A stretch of 64,000 nucleotides of DNA from Neoalteromonas flava (GTDB lineage Bacteria > Pseudomonadota > Gammaproteobacteria > Enterobacterales > Alteromonadaceae), in the NCBI RefSeq assembly GCF_002807685.1, contig NZ_PEAX01000002.1, forward strand, positions 372,001 to 436,000, read 5' to 3'. The notes beneath the pieces are model-generated. The model was not told the DNA's origin and did no database searches. It saw nothing but the letters and a program-made list of their open reading frames with translations. Position 1 is the first letter of the stretch. Each line of letters starts with the position of its first letter. The translations under genes were made by a program, and so were the position numbers. Below are positions 1 through 8,490 of the stretch, piece by piece.

Positions 1-316
1 GTGAACCTTGGAGCGATAAACCGATAGCTAAACCAGCGGCACCTAAAATAGCAACCAGTGATGTTGTATCCACACCCAACTGATCAAGTGCTGCAACAAT
101 GACAAACAACATCAGTACTGCGTTGATAATTGAGGCTAAGAATGCAACTAGCATTTCATCGTATTTTGACTTTGCCATCACCTTGCTAAACAGTGACATC
201 AATATGCCAACGACAATCTTACCGACAATATAGATAAGGATGGCGAAAACAATGTTAATGCCCCACGGGATCACATAGGTATTAACCAAGTTTTCAATTT
301 CTTCAGCAGAGTACAT
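1..316 (-). CDS. mscS: Small-conductance mechanosensitive channel MscS, N-terminal part (cut by window edge)
   Basis: This is the first 105 residues of an MscS-family channel; the gene runs off the left edge. MscS opens under membrane tension in the inner membrane and releases solutes during osmotic downshock. The visible part starts MYSAEEIENLVNTYV and holds three hydrophobic segments at about residues 13-35, 54-80 and 86-105. The last carries the glycine/alanine-rich pore-helix signature GAAGLAIGLSLQGS, which is diagnostic for TM3 of the family. The ATG at 316 is the natural start, and the gene points away from the small gene at 659. The cytoplasmic vestibule is outside the window. Confidence 0.9.
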   Translation of the reverse strand, partial: MYSAEEIENLVNTYVIPWGINIVFAILIYIVGKIVVGILMSLFSKVMAKSKYDEMLVAFLASIINAVLMLFVIVAALDQLGVDTTSLVAILGAAGLAIGLSLQGS

Positions 317-658
317 GTATAAATTCCTTCTGATTGGGTTAACTATTTAACCAGAAGAAAAAATAGCAACATTTAGGCACATTTGACAATGAAAAAAACA
401 ACTCATTGTTTTGCCGAATTTTTCTCTTCTTTCCTTTCGGCTTTGAACCTATTGTTAAGAAGTTGAAGAGTGGTTGTAGTGAAACTGTTAAAAAGCTGTC
501 ACCAATCGCAGACACCTTTTACTTAAAGACTTTTAGCCAAATTTTTTTAGCAAATAAACTGGATTTTTCTGAGAAATTGACTATATTTCCAGCACGCTAT
601 AAACCTGCTCAGAGGATCAGGTGGCGAATTTGAATTAATATTTTTAAAGGAATTGAAA
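317..658. other. Intergenic region between mscS and a small membrane protein
   Basis: About 340 bases of AT-rich divergent spacer without a convincing gene. A TTG-initiated frame of 75 codons (406-633) crosses it, but it has no ribosome binding site, an unusual composition and no recognisable similarity. The right part holds a good sigma-70 promoter candidate for the gene at 659. The left part must hold the mscS promoter, which I could not pinpoint. Confidence 0.6.
577..603 (+). promoter_or_regulatory. Candidate sigma-70 promoter of the small membrane protein gene
   Basis: TTGACT at 577-582 matches the -35 consensus in five of six bases and TATAAA at 598-603 matches the -10 consensus well. 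The spacer is 15 bases (16 if ATTGAC is used), slightly short. It lies 55 bases upstream of the ATG at 659. Confidence 0.5.
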
Positions 659-841
659 ATGTTATTACTATCTATTTTGTTTACTGCAGTTTGCCTACTA
701 TTTATATACGCTTTAATGAGAGATACCGGAGATAACACGCCAGACGCGCGTGCCACCGGACATGTATTAACTCCAAACGGCGCCACAAAACAGGCTCGCA
801 GAATCAGCAGCAAAGAGACCCAAGCGGTCAGCTTAAGCTAA
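659..841 (+). CDS. Small single-pass membrane protein of unknown function (60 aa)
   Basis: I do not recognise this gene. It encodes about 60 residues: a hydrophobic N-terminal segment (MLLLSILFTAVCLLFIYALM) that should act as a membrane anchor, then a polar tail rich in Thr, Ala, Arg and Ser. The ATG at 659 is chosen because AAAGG at 646-650 gives a well-spaced ribosome binding site; an upstream in-frame TTG at 653 would leave no room. The gene has its own promoter candidate (577-603) and its own rho-independent terminator (860-884), which supports a real monocistronic gene despite its size. Confidence 0.6.
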   Translation: MLLLSILFTAVCLLFIYALMRDTGDNTPDARATGHVLTPNGATKQARRISSKETQAVSLS

Positions 842-859
842 AACTCAACTAAATACTTT

Positions 860-884
860 GGCGCGCAAGCGCCTTTTTATTTTT
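860..884 (+). terminator. Rho-independent terminator of the small membrane protein gene
   Basis: Perfect hairpin GGCGC-GCAA-GCGCC (860-873) followed by TTTTTATTTTT. It lies 18 bases after the stop codon of the 60-residue gene. Confidence 0.85.
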
Positions 885-950
885 GACCGTGTGCTGAACA
901 TTGTCGGCGTGGTATTCTTCCCGCATATAAATAAACATCTCTTATCCACT

Positions 951-1679
951 ATGCGAATTTCCCGTTTTTTTGTTGCTAGCGATTTAGCTGTCGACACTGC
1001 GGTCATCATGCCCGCAGAGACTGCGCACTACATGGCTAACGTACTTCGGCTTTTGCCACAAACACCGGTAGTCCTATTCAACGGAGATGGCAACGAATAT
1101 AGCGGCGTTGTCAGCAGTATTAGTAAGCGGCAGGCTGAGGTTTACATCGATGCGAAGTTGGCGATTGACCCACAATCGCCGCTGGTTCTCCATCTAGGTC
1201 AAGCGGTTAGCAAAGGCGATAGAATGGAGTGGGTGTTGCAAAAAGCAACCGAACTCGGGGTCACCCATATTACTCCCGTAATAACTGAACGATGTGCGGT
1301 CAAGTTAAGCGCAGAACGATGGGATAAAAAACTTTCCCAATGGGCGAAAATCATTCAAGCTGCGTGTGAGCAATCTGGCCGGAATACCCTACCGGTATTA
1401 AATAACCCTATCCACCTACCTGATTGGTTAAAAACATCTTCTGATCAGACTCGCATTTTATTTGATCCTTCGGCGCACCAGCGTATCCAGCAGCTCGAAG
1501 GTAATTGCCGAGGTTTCCGCATTTTGGTCGGCCCAGAGGGCGGTTTATCTGAACAAGAAGTCTACACCGCCGTTCAAAATGGCTATCAAGCGTTAACGAT
1601 GGGGCCTCGCATTTTGCGTACTGAAACGGCGGCAGTTGCTGCTATATCCATACTGCAATCAAACTTCGGTGATTTTTGA
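951..1679 (+). CDS. rsmE: 16S rRNA (uracil(1498)-N(3))-methyltransferase RsmE
   Basis: RsmE methylates N3 of U1498 in 16S rRNA using S-adenosylmethionine. The protein is 242 residues, the usual length, with an N-terminal PUA-like RNA-binding part (MRISRFFVASDL start) and a C-terminal SPOUT methyltransferase fold. The SAM-binding knot is visible as ILVGPEGGLSEQE followed by the MGPRILRTETA motif near the C-terminus. The frame is open further upstream to a TTG at 858, but that start would lie inside the preceding terminator, and family members begin with MRI(P/S)R, so ATG 951 is used. In E. coli rsmE is followed directly by gshB-yqgE-yqgF; here a kinase gene sits between. Confidence 0.93.
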   Translation: MRISRFFVASDLAVDTAVIMPAETAHYMANVLRLLPQTPVVLFNGDGNEYSGVVSSISKRQAEVYIDAKLAIDPQSPLVLHLGQAVSKGDRMEWVLQKATELGVTHITPVITERCAVKLSAERWDKKLSQWAKIIQAACEQSGRNTLPVLNNPIHLPDWLKTSSDQTRILFDPSAHQRIQQLEGNCRGFRILVGPEGGLSEQEVYTAVQNGYQALTMGPRILRTETAAVAAISILQSNFGDF

Positions 1680-1787
1680 TGGTATCCCGAATTATCTGAC
1701 AAAATTTTGACACACCTCAAAATTGAGTTTACCGTTCCAATGTTATGTTTGATTGTATTAACGCGAAGGTATTACGCAGTAACTTGA

Positions 1788-3242
1788 ATGTCCAAAAAGC
1801 CTGAAGAAAGTGTCAGCACGGAGCAAATCACACAGTTAAAAAACAGGAGCGCAGTCGAAATCGGGAGAGCCAAAGCGCTCGACCAATTGATTAGTGGTGC
1901 GCCTTTAAAAACCGTCGCTCACACCATGTTGCAGGGTATTGAAGAAGCGCACCCAGGCGCGCGCTGTATTATTATGCTGCTTAATGAAGATAAAATAACC
2001 CTTTCTCCGCTGGTTGCGCCTAGTTTTTCATCTGACTTAGTTAAAGCCTTTGCGAATTTCCCGGTTGGTGCCAATAGTGGCTGTTGCGGCGCTGCGGTGT
2101 TCCATAAGAAACCTGTATATGTCGCCAACGTGCAAACCAGCAAAGACTGGCAACCTGTGGCAGCGATAGCCAAACAAGCGCGACTAAAAGCTTGTTGGTC
2201 AACTCCGCTAATTTCTCCAGAGGGTGAGGTCTATGGCTCCCTCGCGCTATACCCTAGCGAGAGACGGGAGCCAAGTGAAGATGATATCTATGCGCTTGAT
2301 TATGAAGCGAAAATTTTGAGCGTTATCATTGAACGCTCGCGCATGATTTCAGCATTAAAAAAATCACATAATGAATTGGAGCTGCGCGTCGCAGAACGAA
2401 CGAAGGAGTTAAGTGAAGCCAATGTGCTGCTTAGTAAAGCGCTCGATCAGCGCAATGAAGTGCGCATGCAATTACTGGAGATGGAAAACATGGCAGCGCT
2501 TGGCACTATGATGTCGAGCTTAACCCATGAGATTAATACCCCAATTGGGGTAGCGATTACCGCGGCAACCTACTTGCGAGCGATGCAACAAAAGTCGAAG
2601 ACGCTTTTTGAACAAAATGCTTTGAAACGCTCTGACCTTGAAGCGTTTTATTTAGAATGTGGTGAAGCCTCTGAGATTATCGAGCGTAACTTAGCTCGTA
2701 CCAGTCAATTGATAACGACCTTTAAACAGCTTTCGACCGACCAACACTCACAAGAACCTCGTAGCATCAATGTCATTGATTATATTGATGAAATACTCTT
2801 GTCTTTAAAACCGCGCTTGAAACGTTTTGGGCATTTATTTTGTTTGGATGTAAACCCCGCGTTAGAAATTCAAACAAACCCCGGTGCACTTGGGCAAATT
2901 CTGATCAACTTGATTATGAATTCAGCCATCCACGCTTTTGAACCTGGCCAACGGGGGAGGATTACCATCCGGGGGCGAATTGACAATAGTCATGACCAAA
3001 ATGCGCACCTATTATTGGACTATCGTGACAATGGTAAAGGCATGTCTGAGCACACGGTAGCAAACATTTATAAACCATTTTTCACCAATGCCCGCAACAA
3101 TGGTGGCACTGGCTTAGGCATGCACATTTGCTACAACTTAGCAGTGGATGTACTCAAAGGTACGTTGGATTGTGAATCGGTGTTGGGTAAAGGTACTTTG
3201 TTTCGATTACGGATCCCTGTCAATAATACCGAAAGTGACTAA
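1788..3242 (+). CDS. Orphan GAF-domain sensor histidine kinase
   Basis: A cytoplasmic histidine kinase of 484 residues with no membrane segment. Order: a GAF domain at about 30-180 (ligand unknown), a coiled coil around 190-235 (ELRVAERTKELSEANVLL), a dimerisation/phosphoacceptor domain with H247 in LTHEINTPIG, and an ATPase domain with N-box NLIMNSAIHAF, DNGKGM and GGTGLGMHI. No receiver or HPt domain follows and no response regulator gene is adjacent, so the partner is unknown. The HEINTPxG phosphoacceptor and the FKxLSTDQxSQ stretch are shared with the propeller kinase at 61077-64000. The gene interrupts the usual rsmE-gshB order. The start ATG 1788 lacks a clear ribosome binding site. Confidence 0.9.
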   Translation: MSKKPEESVSTEQITQLKNRSAVEIGRAKALDQLISGAPLKTVAHTMLQGIEEAHPGARCIIMLLNEDKITLSPLVAPSFSSDLVKAFANFPVGANSGCCGAAVFHKKPVYVANVQTSKDWQPVAAIAKQARLKACWSTPLISPEGEVYGSLALYPSERREPSEDDIYALDYEAKILSVIIERSRMISALKKSHNELELRVAERTKELSEANVLLSKALDQRNEVRMQLLEMENMAALGTMMSSLTHEINTPIGVAITAATYLRAMQQKSKTLFEQNALKRSDLEAFYLECGEASEIIERNLARTSQLITTFKQLSTDQHSQEPRSINVIDYIDEILLSLKPRLKRFGHLFCLDVNPALEIQTNPGALGQILINLIMNSAIHAFEPGQRGRITIRGRIDNSHDQNAHLLLDYRDNGKGMSEHTVANIYKPFFTNARNNGGTGLGMHICYNLAVDVLKGTLDCESVLGKGTLFRLRIPVNNTESD

Positions 3243-3314
3243 TACTTTACGCGTAGCTTGAAAAAAATTTTCTCACCGCCACTTTAATTATAAATCTCGA
3301 ATGCAAGGATCCTC

Positions 3315-4265
3315 ATGAGCATTAAATTAGCCATAGTCATGGACCCCATTGATGCCATCAACATTAAGAAAGACAGCAGTTTTGCCATGCTGTTGGAAGC
3401 GCAAGCACGTGGTTACTCGCTGCACTATATTGAAATGGCAGACCTTTATATTGATGATGGCCACCCCTATGCCAGTTGCCGTGAATTAACGGTACAAGAG
3501 GACCCTAAGCAATGGTTTACGCTGAGTGAACGTGCAGAAACATCATTGTCGCATTTTGATGTCATTTTAATGCGCAAAGATCCCCCGGTAGATGCTGAGT
3601 TCATTTATGCAACCCACATGTTAGAGTTGGCGGAAAGGCAAGGCTGTTTAGTTGTTAACAAACCGCAAAGTTTACGTGACTTCAACGAAAAACTTTTCAC
3701 TACTTGGTTTGCTGAACACACCCCCCCCACATTGGTGACTGCCCAGAAAGCAAAAATTAAAGCGTTTCATGAACAGCATCGAGATATTATTTGCAAACCA
3801 CTTGATGGTATGGGCGGAGTGTCTATTTTTCGCGTCACTGAAGATGGCACCAATTTAGGTGTGATAGCGGAAACCTTAACCAAAAACGGCCAGCAATATG
3901 CCATGTTCCAACGCTATCTGCCCGCCATTAAGGAAGGTGACAAACGTGTGTTAATTGTCGCTGGCGAAGTGATACCTTATTGTTTAGCACGTTTACCCAG
4001 TGGTAATGAGACCCGTGGAAATCTGGCTGCTGGGGGCACCGGCAGACCTCAGCCAATCAGCGCGAGTGATCGGCAACTAGCAGAGGCCATCGCACCTACT
4101 TTGGTAGAAAAAGGTTTACTCTTTGTCGGCTTAGACGTGATTGGTGATAAAATCACAGAAATTAATGTAACCAGTCCGACTTGTGTACGTGAACTTGAAG
4201 CCGCTTACAATATCAACATCTGTGGCAAGTTATTTGACGCTATAGAACTAAGGATCAATCAATAA
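3315..4265 (+). CDS. gshB: Glutathione synthetase
   Basis: GshB joins gamma-glutamylcysteine and glycine with ATP, the second step of glutathione synthesis, in the cytoplasm. The 316-residue product has the family length and the ATP-grasp architecture: N-terminal substrate domain MSIKLAIVMDPIDAINIKKD, RKDPPVDAEFIYATHMLE in the middle, the ATP-binding ICKPLDGMGGVSIFRV, and the C-terminal EINVTSPTCVRELE metal/ATP site. An AAGGA box sits just before ATG 3315. It is the first gene of a tight gshB-yqgE-ruvX run, with 3 bases to yqgE. Confidence 0.96.
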   Translation: MSIKLAIVMDPIDAINIKKDSSFAMLLEAQARGYSLHYIEMADLYIDDGHPYASCRELTVQEDPKQWFTLSERAETSLSHFDVILMRKDPPVDAEFIYATHMLELAERQGCLVVNKPQSLRDFNEKLFTTWFAEHTPPTLVTAQKAKIKAFHEQHRDIICKPLDGMGGVSIFRVTEDGTNLGVIAETLTKNGQQYAMFQRYLPAIKEGDKRVLIVAGEVIPYCLARLPSGNETRGNLAAGGTGRPQPISASDRQLAEAIAPTLVEKGLLFVGLDVIGDKITEINVTSPTCVRELEAAYNINICGKLFDAIELRINQ

Positions 4266-4268
4266 GAT

Positions 4269-4835
4269 ATGTCAGACCAGGTCACCTTTGAGAACCACTT
4301 TTTAATCGCCATGCCGAGCTTGGAGGACCGTTACTTTTCGCGGTCACTTACCTACATTTGCGAGCATAATGAGCAAGGTGCGATGGGGCTGGTGATCAAT
4401 CAACCGACGAATATGAATTTGAAGGCATTACTTGAACAGATTGATGACTCGGTAGTGGTGGACGATGCCCACGCAGAGAAGATCGTTTTGGCCGGCGGTC
4501 CGGTTTCCCAAGACCGAGGCTTTATTTTACACACGACTCAAGAGGGTTGGTCTTCAAGCTTGGCATTAACATCTGAAATCATGGTGACCACATCAAAAGA
4601 CATCTTGCCTGCCATCGCTACCAGCCAGGGACCAGAAAAGTCATTAGTTACCTTGGGGTATGCAGGTTGGACGGCCGGCCAGTTAGAGCAAGAGATCCAA
4701 GAAAATAGTTGGTTAATTGTCGCAGCCGACCGTGACATATTGTTTGATGTACCTATCCATAAAAAATGGCAGGCTGCAGTAAATAAGCTAGGGGTTGATA
4801 TCTGGCAACTGGCACCCAACGCCGGGCACGCGTAG
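4269..4835 (+). CDS. yqgE: YqgE/AlgH family protein
   Basis: A 188-residue member of the UPF0301 (YqgE/AlgH) family. The beginning, [36 protein letters not shown], is the family signature, and [15 protein letters not shown] and [15 protein letters not shown] follow. The biochemical role is unsettled; AlgH in Pseudomonas was linked to alginate control. It lies between gshB (3 bases upstream) and ruvX (1 base downstream), the standard gammaproteobacterial order, so the three are almost certainly co-transcribed. Confidence 0.93.
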   Translation: MSDQVTFENHFLIAMPSLEDRYFSRSLTYICEHNEQGAMGLVINQPTNMNLKALLEQIDDSVVVDDAHAEKIVLAGGPVSQDRGFILHTTQEGWSSSLALTSEIMVTTSKDILPAIATSQGPEKSLVTLGYAGWTAGQLEQEIQENSWLIVAADRDILFDVPIHKKWQAAVNKLGVDIWQLAPNAGHA

Positions 4836-4836
4836 C

Positions 4837-5250
4837 ATGCAAGGAACGCTGTTAAGTTTTGACTATGGCATCAAAAGTATTGGTGTGGCAGTAGGGCAAA
4901 GCATCACTGCCACTGCTTCACCACTACATGCATTAAAAGCGACCGATGGTATTCCAGACTGGCGTAAAGTTGAACAACTCATCGCGGAATGGCAACCAAA
5001 TGCATGCATCGTTGGCCTTCCCCTGAATATGGACGGCACAGAACAATCCATAACTGAACGTGCTCGCACCTTTGCTAATCGCTTAAAGGGACGTTTTAAT
5101 TTAAAAGTAGAGCTGTGGGACGAGCGCTTGACGACAGTCGATGCCAAAGCTGAGCTCTTTGCCATGGGGGGATTTAAAAAGCTCGATAAAGGGAAAATTG
5201 ATAGCGTATCAGCCTGTTTGATCCTGCAAAGCTATTTCGAAAATTACTGA
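4837..5250 (+). CDS. ruvX: Putative Holliday junction resolvase / pre-16S rRNA nuclease YqgF (RuvX)
   Basis: The 137-residue product has an RNase H-like fold and in E. coli is essential for 5' maturation of 16S rRNA; a resolvase role was proposed earlier. Motifs seen: [13 protein letters not shown] with the first catalytic Asp, [18 protein letters not shown], the [11 protein letters not shown] acidic motif, and the C-terminal [15 protein letters not shown]. The frame is open from a TTG at 4795 inside yqgE, but ATG 4837, one base after the yqgE stop, gives the usual length and N-terminus ([11 protein letters not shown]). Confidence 0.93.
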   Translation: MQGTLLSFDYGIKSIGVAVGQSITATASPLHALKATDGIPDWRKVEQLIAEWQPNACIVGLPLNMDGTEQSITERARTFANRLKGRFNLKVELWDERLTTVDAKAELFAMGGFKKLDKGKIDSVSACLILQSYFENY

Positions 5251-5260
5251 CTGTTTACGC

Positions 5261-5572
5261 CTAGCGACAATGTTGGCACTGCCAGCAAACCTCAAAGCTC
5301 GCACTATTGGCTTCGCCACAATTTAAACAAACCCAATCTTGGCCATTATTCTTGTTTGCGCAATCGTGCTGAAAAGCATCGATAAGCGCATAAGCTTTGG
5401 GTGCCCATTCAGGATCCGTAAGCCAAACTTCGGGCTGTGCATCCAATGGTGATACCTCGCCTATGGCACCAGCAATGAACTCGTTTTTGAGGAAGCACGG
5501 GATCCCGTGCTCCTCTAGCAATGACTTGATCCTAAACACCAAAAAGCGGTCATAATCGCGATAGATCAGCAA
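5261..5572 (-). CDS. DUF2007-like protein with C-terminal zinc-ribbon
   Basis: A 103-residue protein in two parts. Residues 1-75 resemble the DUF2007 (putative signal-transducing) fold, with a region about choosing between segments EEHGIPCFLKNEFIAG and QPEVWLTDPEWAPKA. Residues 80-103 form a zinc ribbon with four cysteines, WVCLNCGEANSASFEVCWQC, similar to RanBP2-type fingers. The function is unknown. The start is a TTG at 5572, 5 bases after the pilU stop, so it is probably the last gene of a pilT-pilU-DUF2007 unit. It converges with ruvX with only 10 bases between stops. Confidence 0.75.
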   Translation of the reverse strand: MLIYRDYDRFLVFRIKSLLEEHGIPCFLKNEFIAGAIGEVSPLDAQPEVWLTDPEWAPKAYALIDAFQHDCANKNNGQDWVCLNCGEANSASFEVCWQCQHCR

Positions 5573-5577
5573 CTTAT

Positions 5578-6693
5578 CTAATCCATATCGATCGATACAT
5601 TCGACAATGAACCTAGTCCTGAGCCTTCATTGGTATCCAACTTAATCATTAAGCGCAGGTCATTCGGAGAATCCGCATGATGGAGCGCCTGATCCAACGA
5701 AATCCGTCCGGCTTTATAATGATCATATAGCGCCATATCAAAGGTTTGCATGCCCGCTTCTTTCCCCTTTTGCATTGCCTCTTTCAGCGAACCGATATTA
5801 TTTTTTTGGATCAAATCCGTGATTAAGGGCGAATTCAATAATATTTCTATCGCTGCTACCCGACCTTTACCGTCAATAGTTGGAACCAATTGCTGCGCCA
5901 CAATCGCGCGGATATTCAAACTTAAATCAAAGCGTAGCTTTTCATGTAAGTCTTTAGGTGCGAGGTGCATGATCCGCTCAATCGCTTGATTGGCATTGTT
6001 TGCGTGCAGAGTTGCCACACATAAGTGGCCGGTATCTGCAAACGACATAGCATATTCCATGGTCTCCATTGAGCGGATCTCACCAATCAGAATAACATCA
6101 GGTGCTTGACGTAAAGATGACTTCAATGCATCGTCAAAAGACAGAGTGTCAATACCGACTTCGCGTTGCGTCACTACACACTTGTTATGTTCGTGTACAA
6201 ACTCGATCGGATCTTCGATGGTTAAAATATGGCCTTTAGAATTCGCGTTGCGATGACCAATTAAGGCCGCTAGCGAGGTTGATTTACCGGTACCCGTTCC
6301 CCCAACAAACAGCACCAATCCGCGCTTCGCCATAATAATGTCTTTTAACACTGGCGGTAGCCCCAAATCATCGGCTTGTGGAATTTGAGTTACGATGCGT
6401 CGAATAACCATTCCGGCCAAATCGCGCTGCCAAAATGCGCTACAACGAAAACGTCCAATTCCCTCGCGAGCGATAGCAAAGTTACATTCCTTGCTGGTTT
6501 CAAACTCGTCGCGTTGCTTATCTGACATTGCCTGGTGCACTAAGTCCAAGGCATCGTCGGCCGAAAGTGCATCATCCCCTAAAGGGGTTAACTGGCCGTT
6601 GATTTTAGCACTTACCGGGTAGCCAACAGTAATGAAGACATCCGATGCGGACTCGCCTACCATCTGTTCTAAATAATCATCGAGTGAATGCAT
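5578..6693 (-). CDS. pilU: Type IV pilus retraction ATPase PilU
   Basis: PilU is a hexameric cytoplasmic ATPase that helps PilT depolymerise type IV pili during twitching, DNA uptake or surface sensing. The 371-residue protein has the N-terminal PAS-like domain (LEQMVGESASDVFITVGYP), Walker A GGTGTGKST, the Asp box LTIEDPIEFVHEHNKC, Walker B DVILIGEIR and the His box ATLHANNANQAIERI. The ATG at 6693 lies 3 bases after the pilT stop, so the two are translationally coupled. The order pilT-pilU opposite yggS-proC is the same as in Pseudomonas. Confidence 0.95.
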   Translation of the reverse strand: MHSLDDYLEQMVGESASDVFITVGYPVSAKINGQLTPLGDDALSADDALDLVHQAMSDKQRDEFETSKECNFAIAREGIGRFRCSAFWQRDLAGMVIRRIVTQIPQADDLGLPPVLKDIIMAKRGLVLFVGGTGTGKSTSLAALIGHRNANSKGHILTIEDPIEFVHEHNKCVVTQREVGIDTLSFDDALKSSLRQAPDVILIGEIRSMETMEYAMSFADTGHLCVATLHANNANQAIERIMHLAPKDLHEKLRFDLSLNIRAIVAQQLVPTIDGKGRVAAIEILLNSPLITDLIQKNNIGSLKEAMQKGKEAGMQTFDMALYDHYKAGRISLDQALHHADSPNDLRLMIKLDTNEGSGLGSLSNVSIDMD

Positions 6694-6696
6694 GGC

Positions 6697-7740
6697 CTAG
6701 AATCCTGGTTTAGGTTGTTTATCGATAGATTTACCTGCCGCGTCCTGCGGAGTGATAACCCCCATGCCAACGAGTTTTTGCAAACACTGATCCATCGTTT
6801 GCATACCATGCGCCTGCCCGGTTTGAATGACAGAGTACATCTGTGGCACCTTATCTTCACGGATGAGGTTACGGATAGCAGGTATACCAATCATTATTTC
6901 ATGCGCTGCAATTCGTCCTCCCCCCACTTTTTTCAGCAAGGTTTGAGAAATGACCGCGCGCAATGATTCTGAAAGCATAGAACGCACCATGGCCTTTTCT
7001 TCAGCTGGAAACACATCAATGATCCGGTCGATGGTCTTTGGAGCTGAGTTAGTGTGTAGCGTACCAAAGACTAAATGCCCGGTTTCCGCTGCAGAAATCG
7101 CCAAGCGAATAGTTTCCAAATCCCGCAACTCACCCACCAGAATAACGTCTGGATCTTCACGCAATGCACTACGAAGTGCATTGTTAAAGCTATGCGTATC
7201 ACGGTGGACCTCACGTTGGTTAATGACACAAAGTTTGTTTTCGTGCACAAATTCGATGGGATCTTCGATGGTTAGAATATGCTCACGCTTATGCGTATTG
7301 ATGTGGTCTATCATCGCGGCCAAGGTGGTACTTTTACCACTACCCGTCGCTCCAGTAACCAAAACTATCCCCGTGGGCTGATTGATTATATCTTTGAATA
7401 TGGCCGGCGCCCCAAGATCATCTAAAGTTAACACTTTGCTGGGGATTGTCCGTAAGACCGCCGCCGCACCACGATTCTGCACGAACGCATTAACCCTGAA
7501 GCGCGATAAATCTTTAACTTCAAAAGAAAAATCGGTTTCAAGATTTTCTTCATACTCCTTACGTTGCATATCATTCATGATCTCATAAATCAGCGCATGT
7601 ACTTGTTTATGATCCAATGCTGGAACGTTTAAACGCCGCATCTCACCATCCACACGAATGATAGGCGGTAATCCTGCGCTTAAATGTAAATCCGATGCGT
7701 TGTTTTGCACACTAAAGGCTAAAAGTTCGGTAATATCCAA
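6697..7740 (-). CDS. pilT: Type IV pilus retraction ATPase PilT
   Basis: PilT is the main retraction motor of type IV pili. The 347-residue sequence is close to Pseudomonas PilT throughout: it begins MDITELLAFSVQNNASDLHLSAGLPP and continues with Walker A GATGSGKST, the Asp box LTIEDPIEFVHENKLC, Walker B DVILVGELRDLETIRLA and the retraction-specific AIRNLIREDKVPQMYS near the C-terminus. The start is a TTG at 7740; no ATG is available and the N-terminus matches the family exactly from this codon. A GGAG about ten bases upstream could serve as ribosome binding site. It is divergent from yggS with 31 bases between starts. Confidence 0.96.
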   Translation of the reverse strand: MDITELLAFSVQNNASDLHLSAGLPPIIRVDGEMRRLNVPALDHKQVHALIYEIMNDMQRKEYEENLETDFSFEVKDLSRFRVNAFVQNRGAAAVLRTIPSKVLTLDDLGAPAIFKDIINQPTGIVLVTGATGSGKSTTLAAMIDHINTHKREHILTIEDPIEFVHENKLCVINQREVHRDTHSFNNALRSALREDPDVILVGELRDLETIRLAISAAETGHLVFGTLHTNSAPKTIDRIIDVFPAEEKAMVRSMLSESLRAVISQTLLKKVGGGRIAAHEIMIGIPAIRNLIREDKVPQMYSVIQTGQAHGMQTMDQCLQKLVGMGVITPQDAAGKSIDKQPKPGF

Positions 7741-7771
7741 GGTCTGTGTCTCCGAGAAAACTAAACACGCT

Positions 7772-8458
7772 ATGCAAACAATAGCAGATCGACTGGAAAG
7801 CGCCTACAAGATGATTGCGCACGCAACTGAAGTTGCCCATCGTCCAGCAAAATCAGTTAAATTACTAGCAGTTAGCAAAACTAAACCCGTATCAGATTTA
7901 CAACAAGCGTATGCTGCAGGGCAACGTTTGTTCGGGGAGAATTACGTCCAGGAAGGCGTCGATAAAATTATCGAAATGAGCGCGTACAGCGATATTGAGT
8001 GGCATTTTATTGGGCCGTTACAGTCCAACAAAACTAAAGCCGTGGCTGAACACTTTGCGTGGGTACAAAGTGTTGATCGATTAAAGATCGCACGGCGTTT
8101 ATCGGCGCAACGACCAACGGACCGCAGCCCCTTAAATATCTGCATTCAAGTCAATATTGATAACGAGGAAACAAAATCAGGAGTGGCACCAGACGAGGTT
8201 GAGGATTTCGCCAAGGAACTTACAAAATTACCAAATATCGAGTTACGTGGATTAATGGCAATCCCGAGCAATTCTAGCGACGTAGCAATGCAAAAGGCCA
8301 GTTTCAGCCGCATGAATGAATTGTTCACCCACTTGAAACAGCAATATTCAACCATAGATACATTATCTATAGGAATGAGTAATGATGCGGAAATTGCGAT
8401 TGAGTGCGGTTCCACTATGGTAAGAATAGGCACGGCAGTTTTTGGGCGCAGAGATTAA
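7772..8458 (+). CDS. yggS: Pyridoxal phosphate homeostasis protein YggS (PLPBP)
   Basis: A 228-residue single-domain alanine-racemase-like barrel that binds PLP but has no known catalytic activity; it maintains vitamin B6 and amino-acid balance. K36 in LLAVSKTKP is the PLP lysine, at the same position as in E. coli YggS. Further signatures are GENYVQEGVDKI, EWHFIGPLQSNKTK, NIDNEETKSG and SIGMSNDAEIAIECGSTMVRIGTAVFG. The frame is open upstream through pilT antisense, but ATG 7772 matches the family start. It begins a yggS-proC-yggT-DUF4426 operon. Confidence 0.95.
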   Translation: MQTIADRLESAYKMIAHATEVAHRPAKSVKLLAVSKTKPVSDLQQAYAAGQRLFGENYVQEGVDKIIEMSAYSDIEWHFIGPLQSNKTKAVAEHFAWVQSVDRLKIARRLSAQRPTDRSPLNICIQVNIDNEETKSGVAPDEVEDFAKELTKLPNIELRGLMAIPSNSSDVAMQKASFSRMNELFTHLKQQYSTIDTLSIGMSNDAEIAIECGSTMVRIGTAVFGRRD

Positions 8459-8490
8459 TCAAGTCAAGGCAACAATATTTTGGGAGTAGC

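Noticed and set aside
406-633. A 75-codon TTG-initiated frame upstream of the small membrane protein gene
   Set aside because: No ribosome binding site, unusual composition, and it covers the promoter candidate of the next gene.
858-950. N-terminal extension of rsmE
   Set aside because: It would start inside the preceding terminator and the family N-terminus begins at ATG 951.
6950-7381. A 143-codon frame antisense to pilT
   Set aside because: It mirrors the highly conserved pilT coding sequence and has no independent signal.
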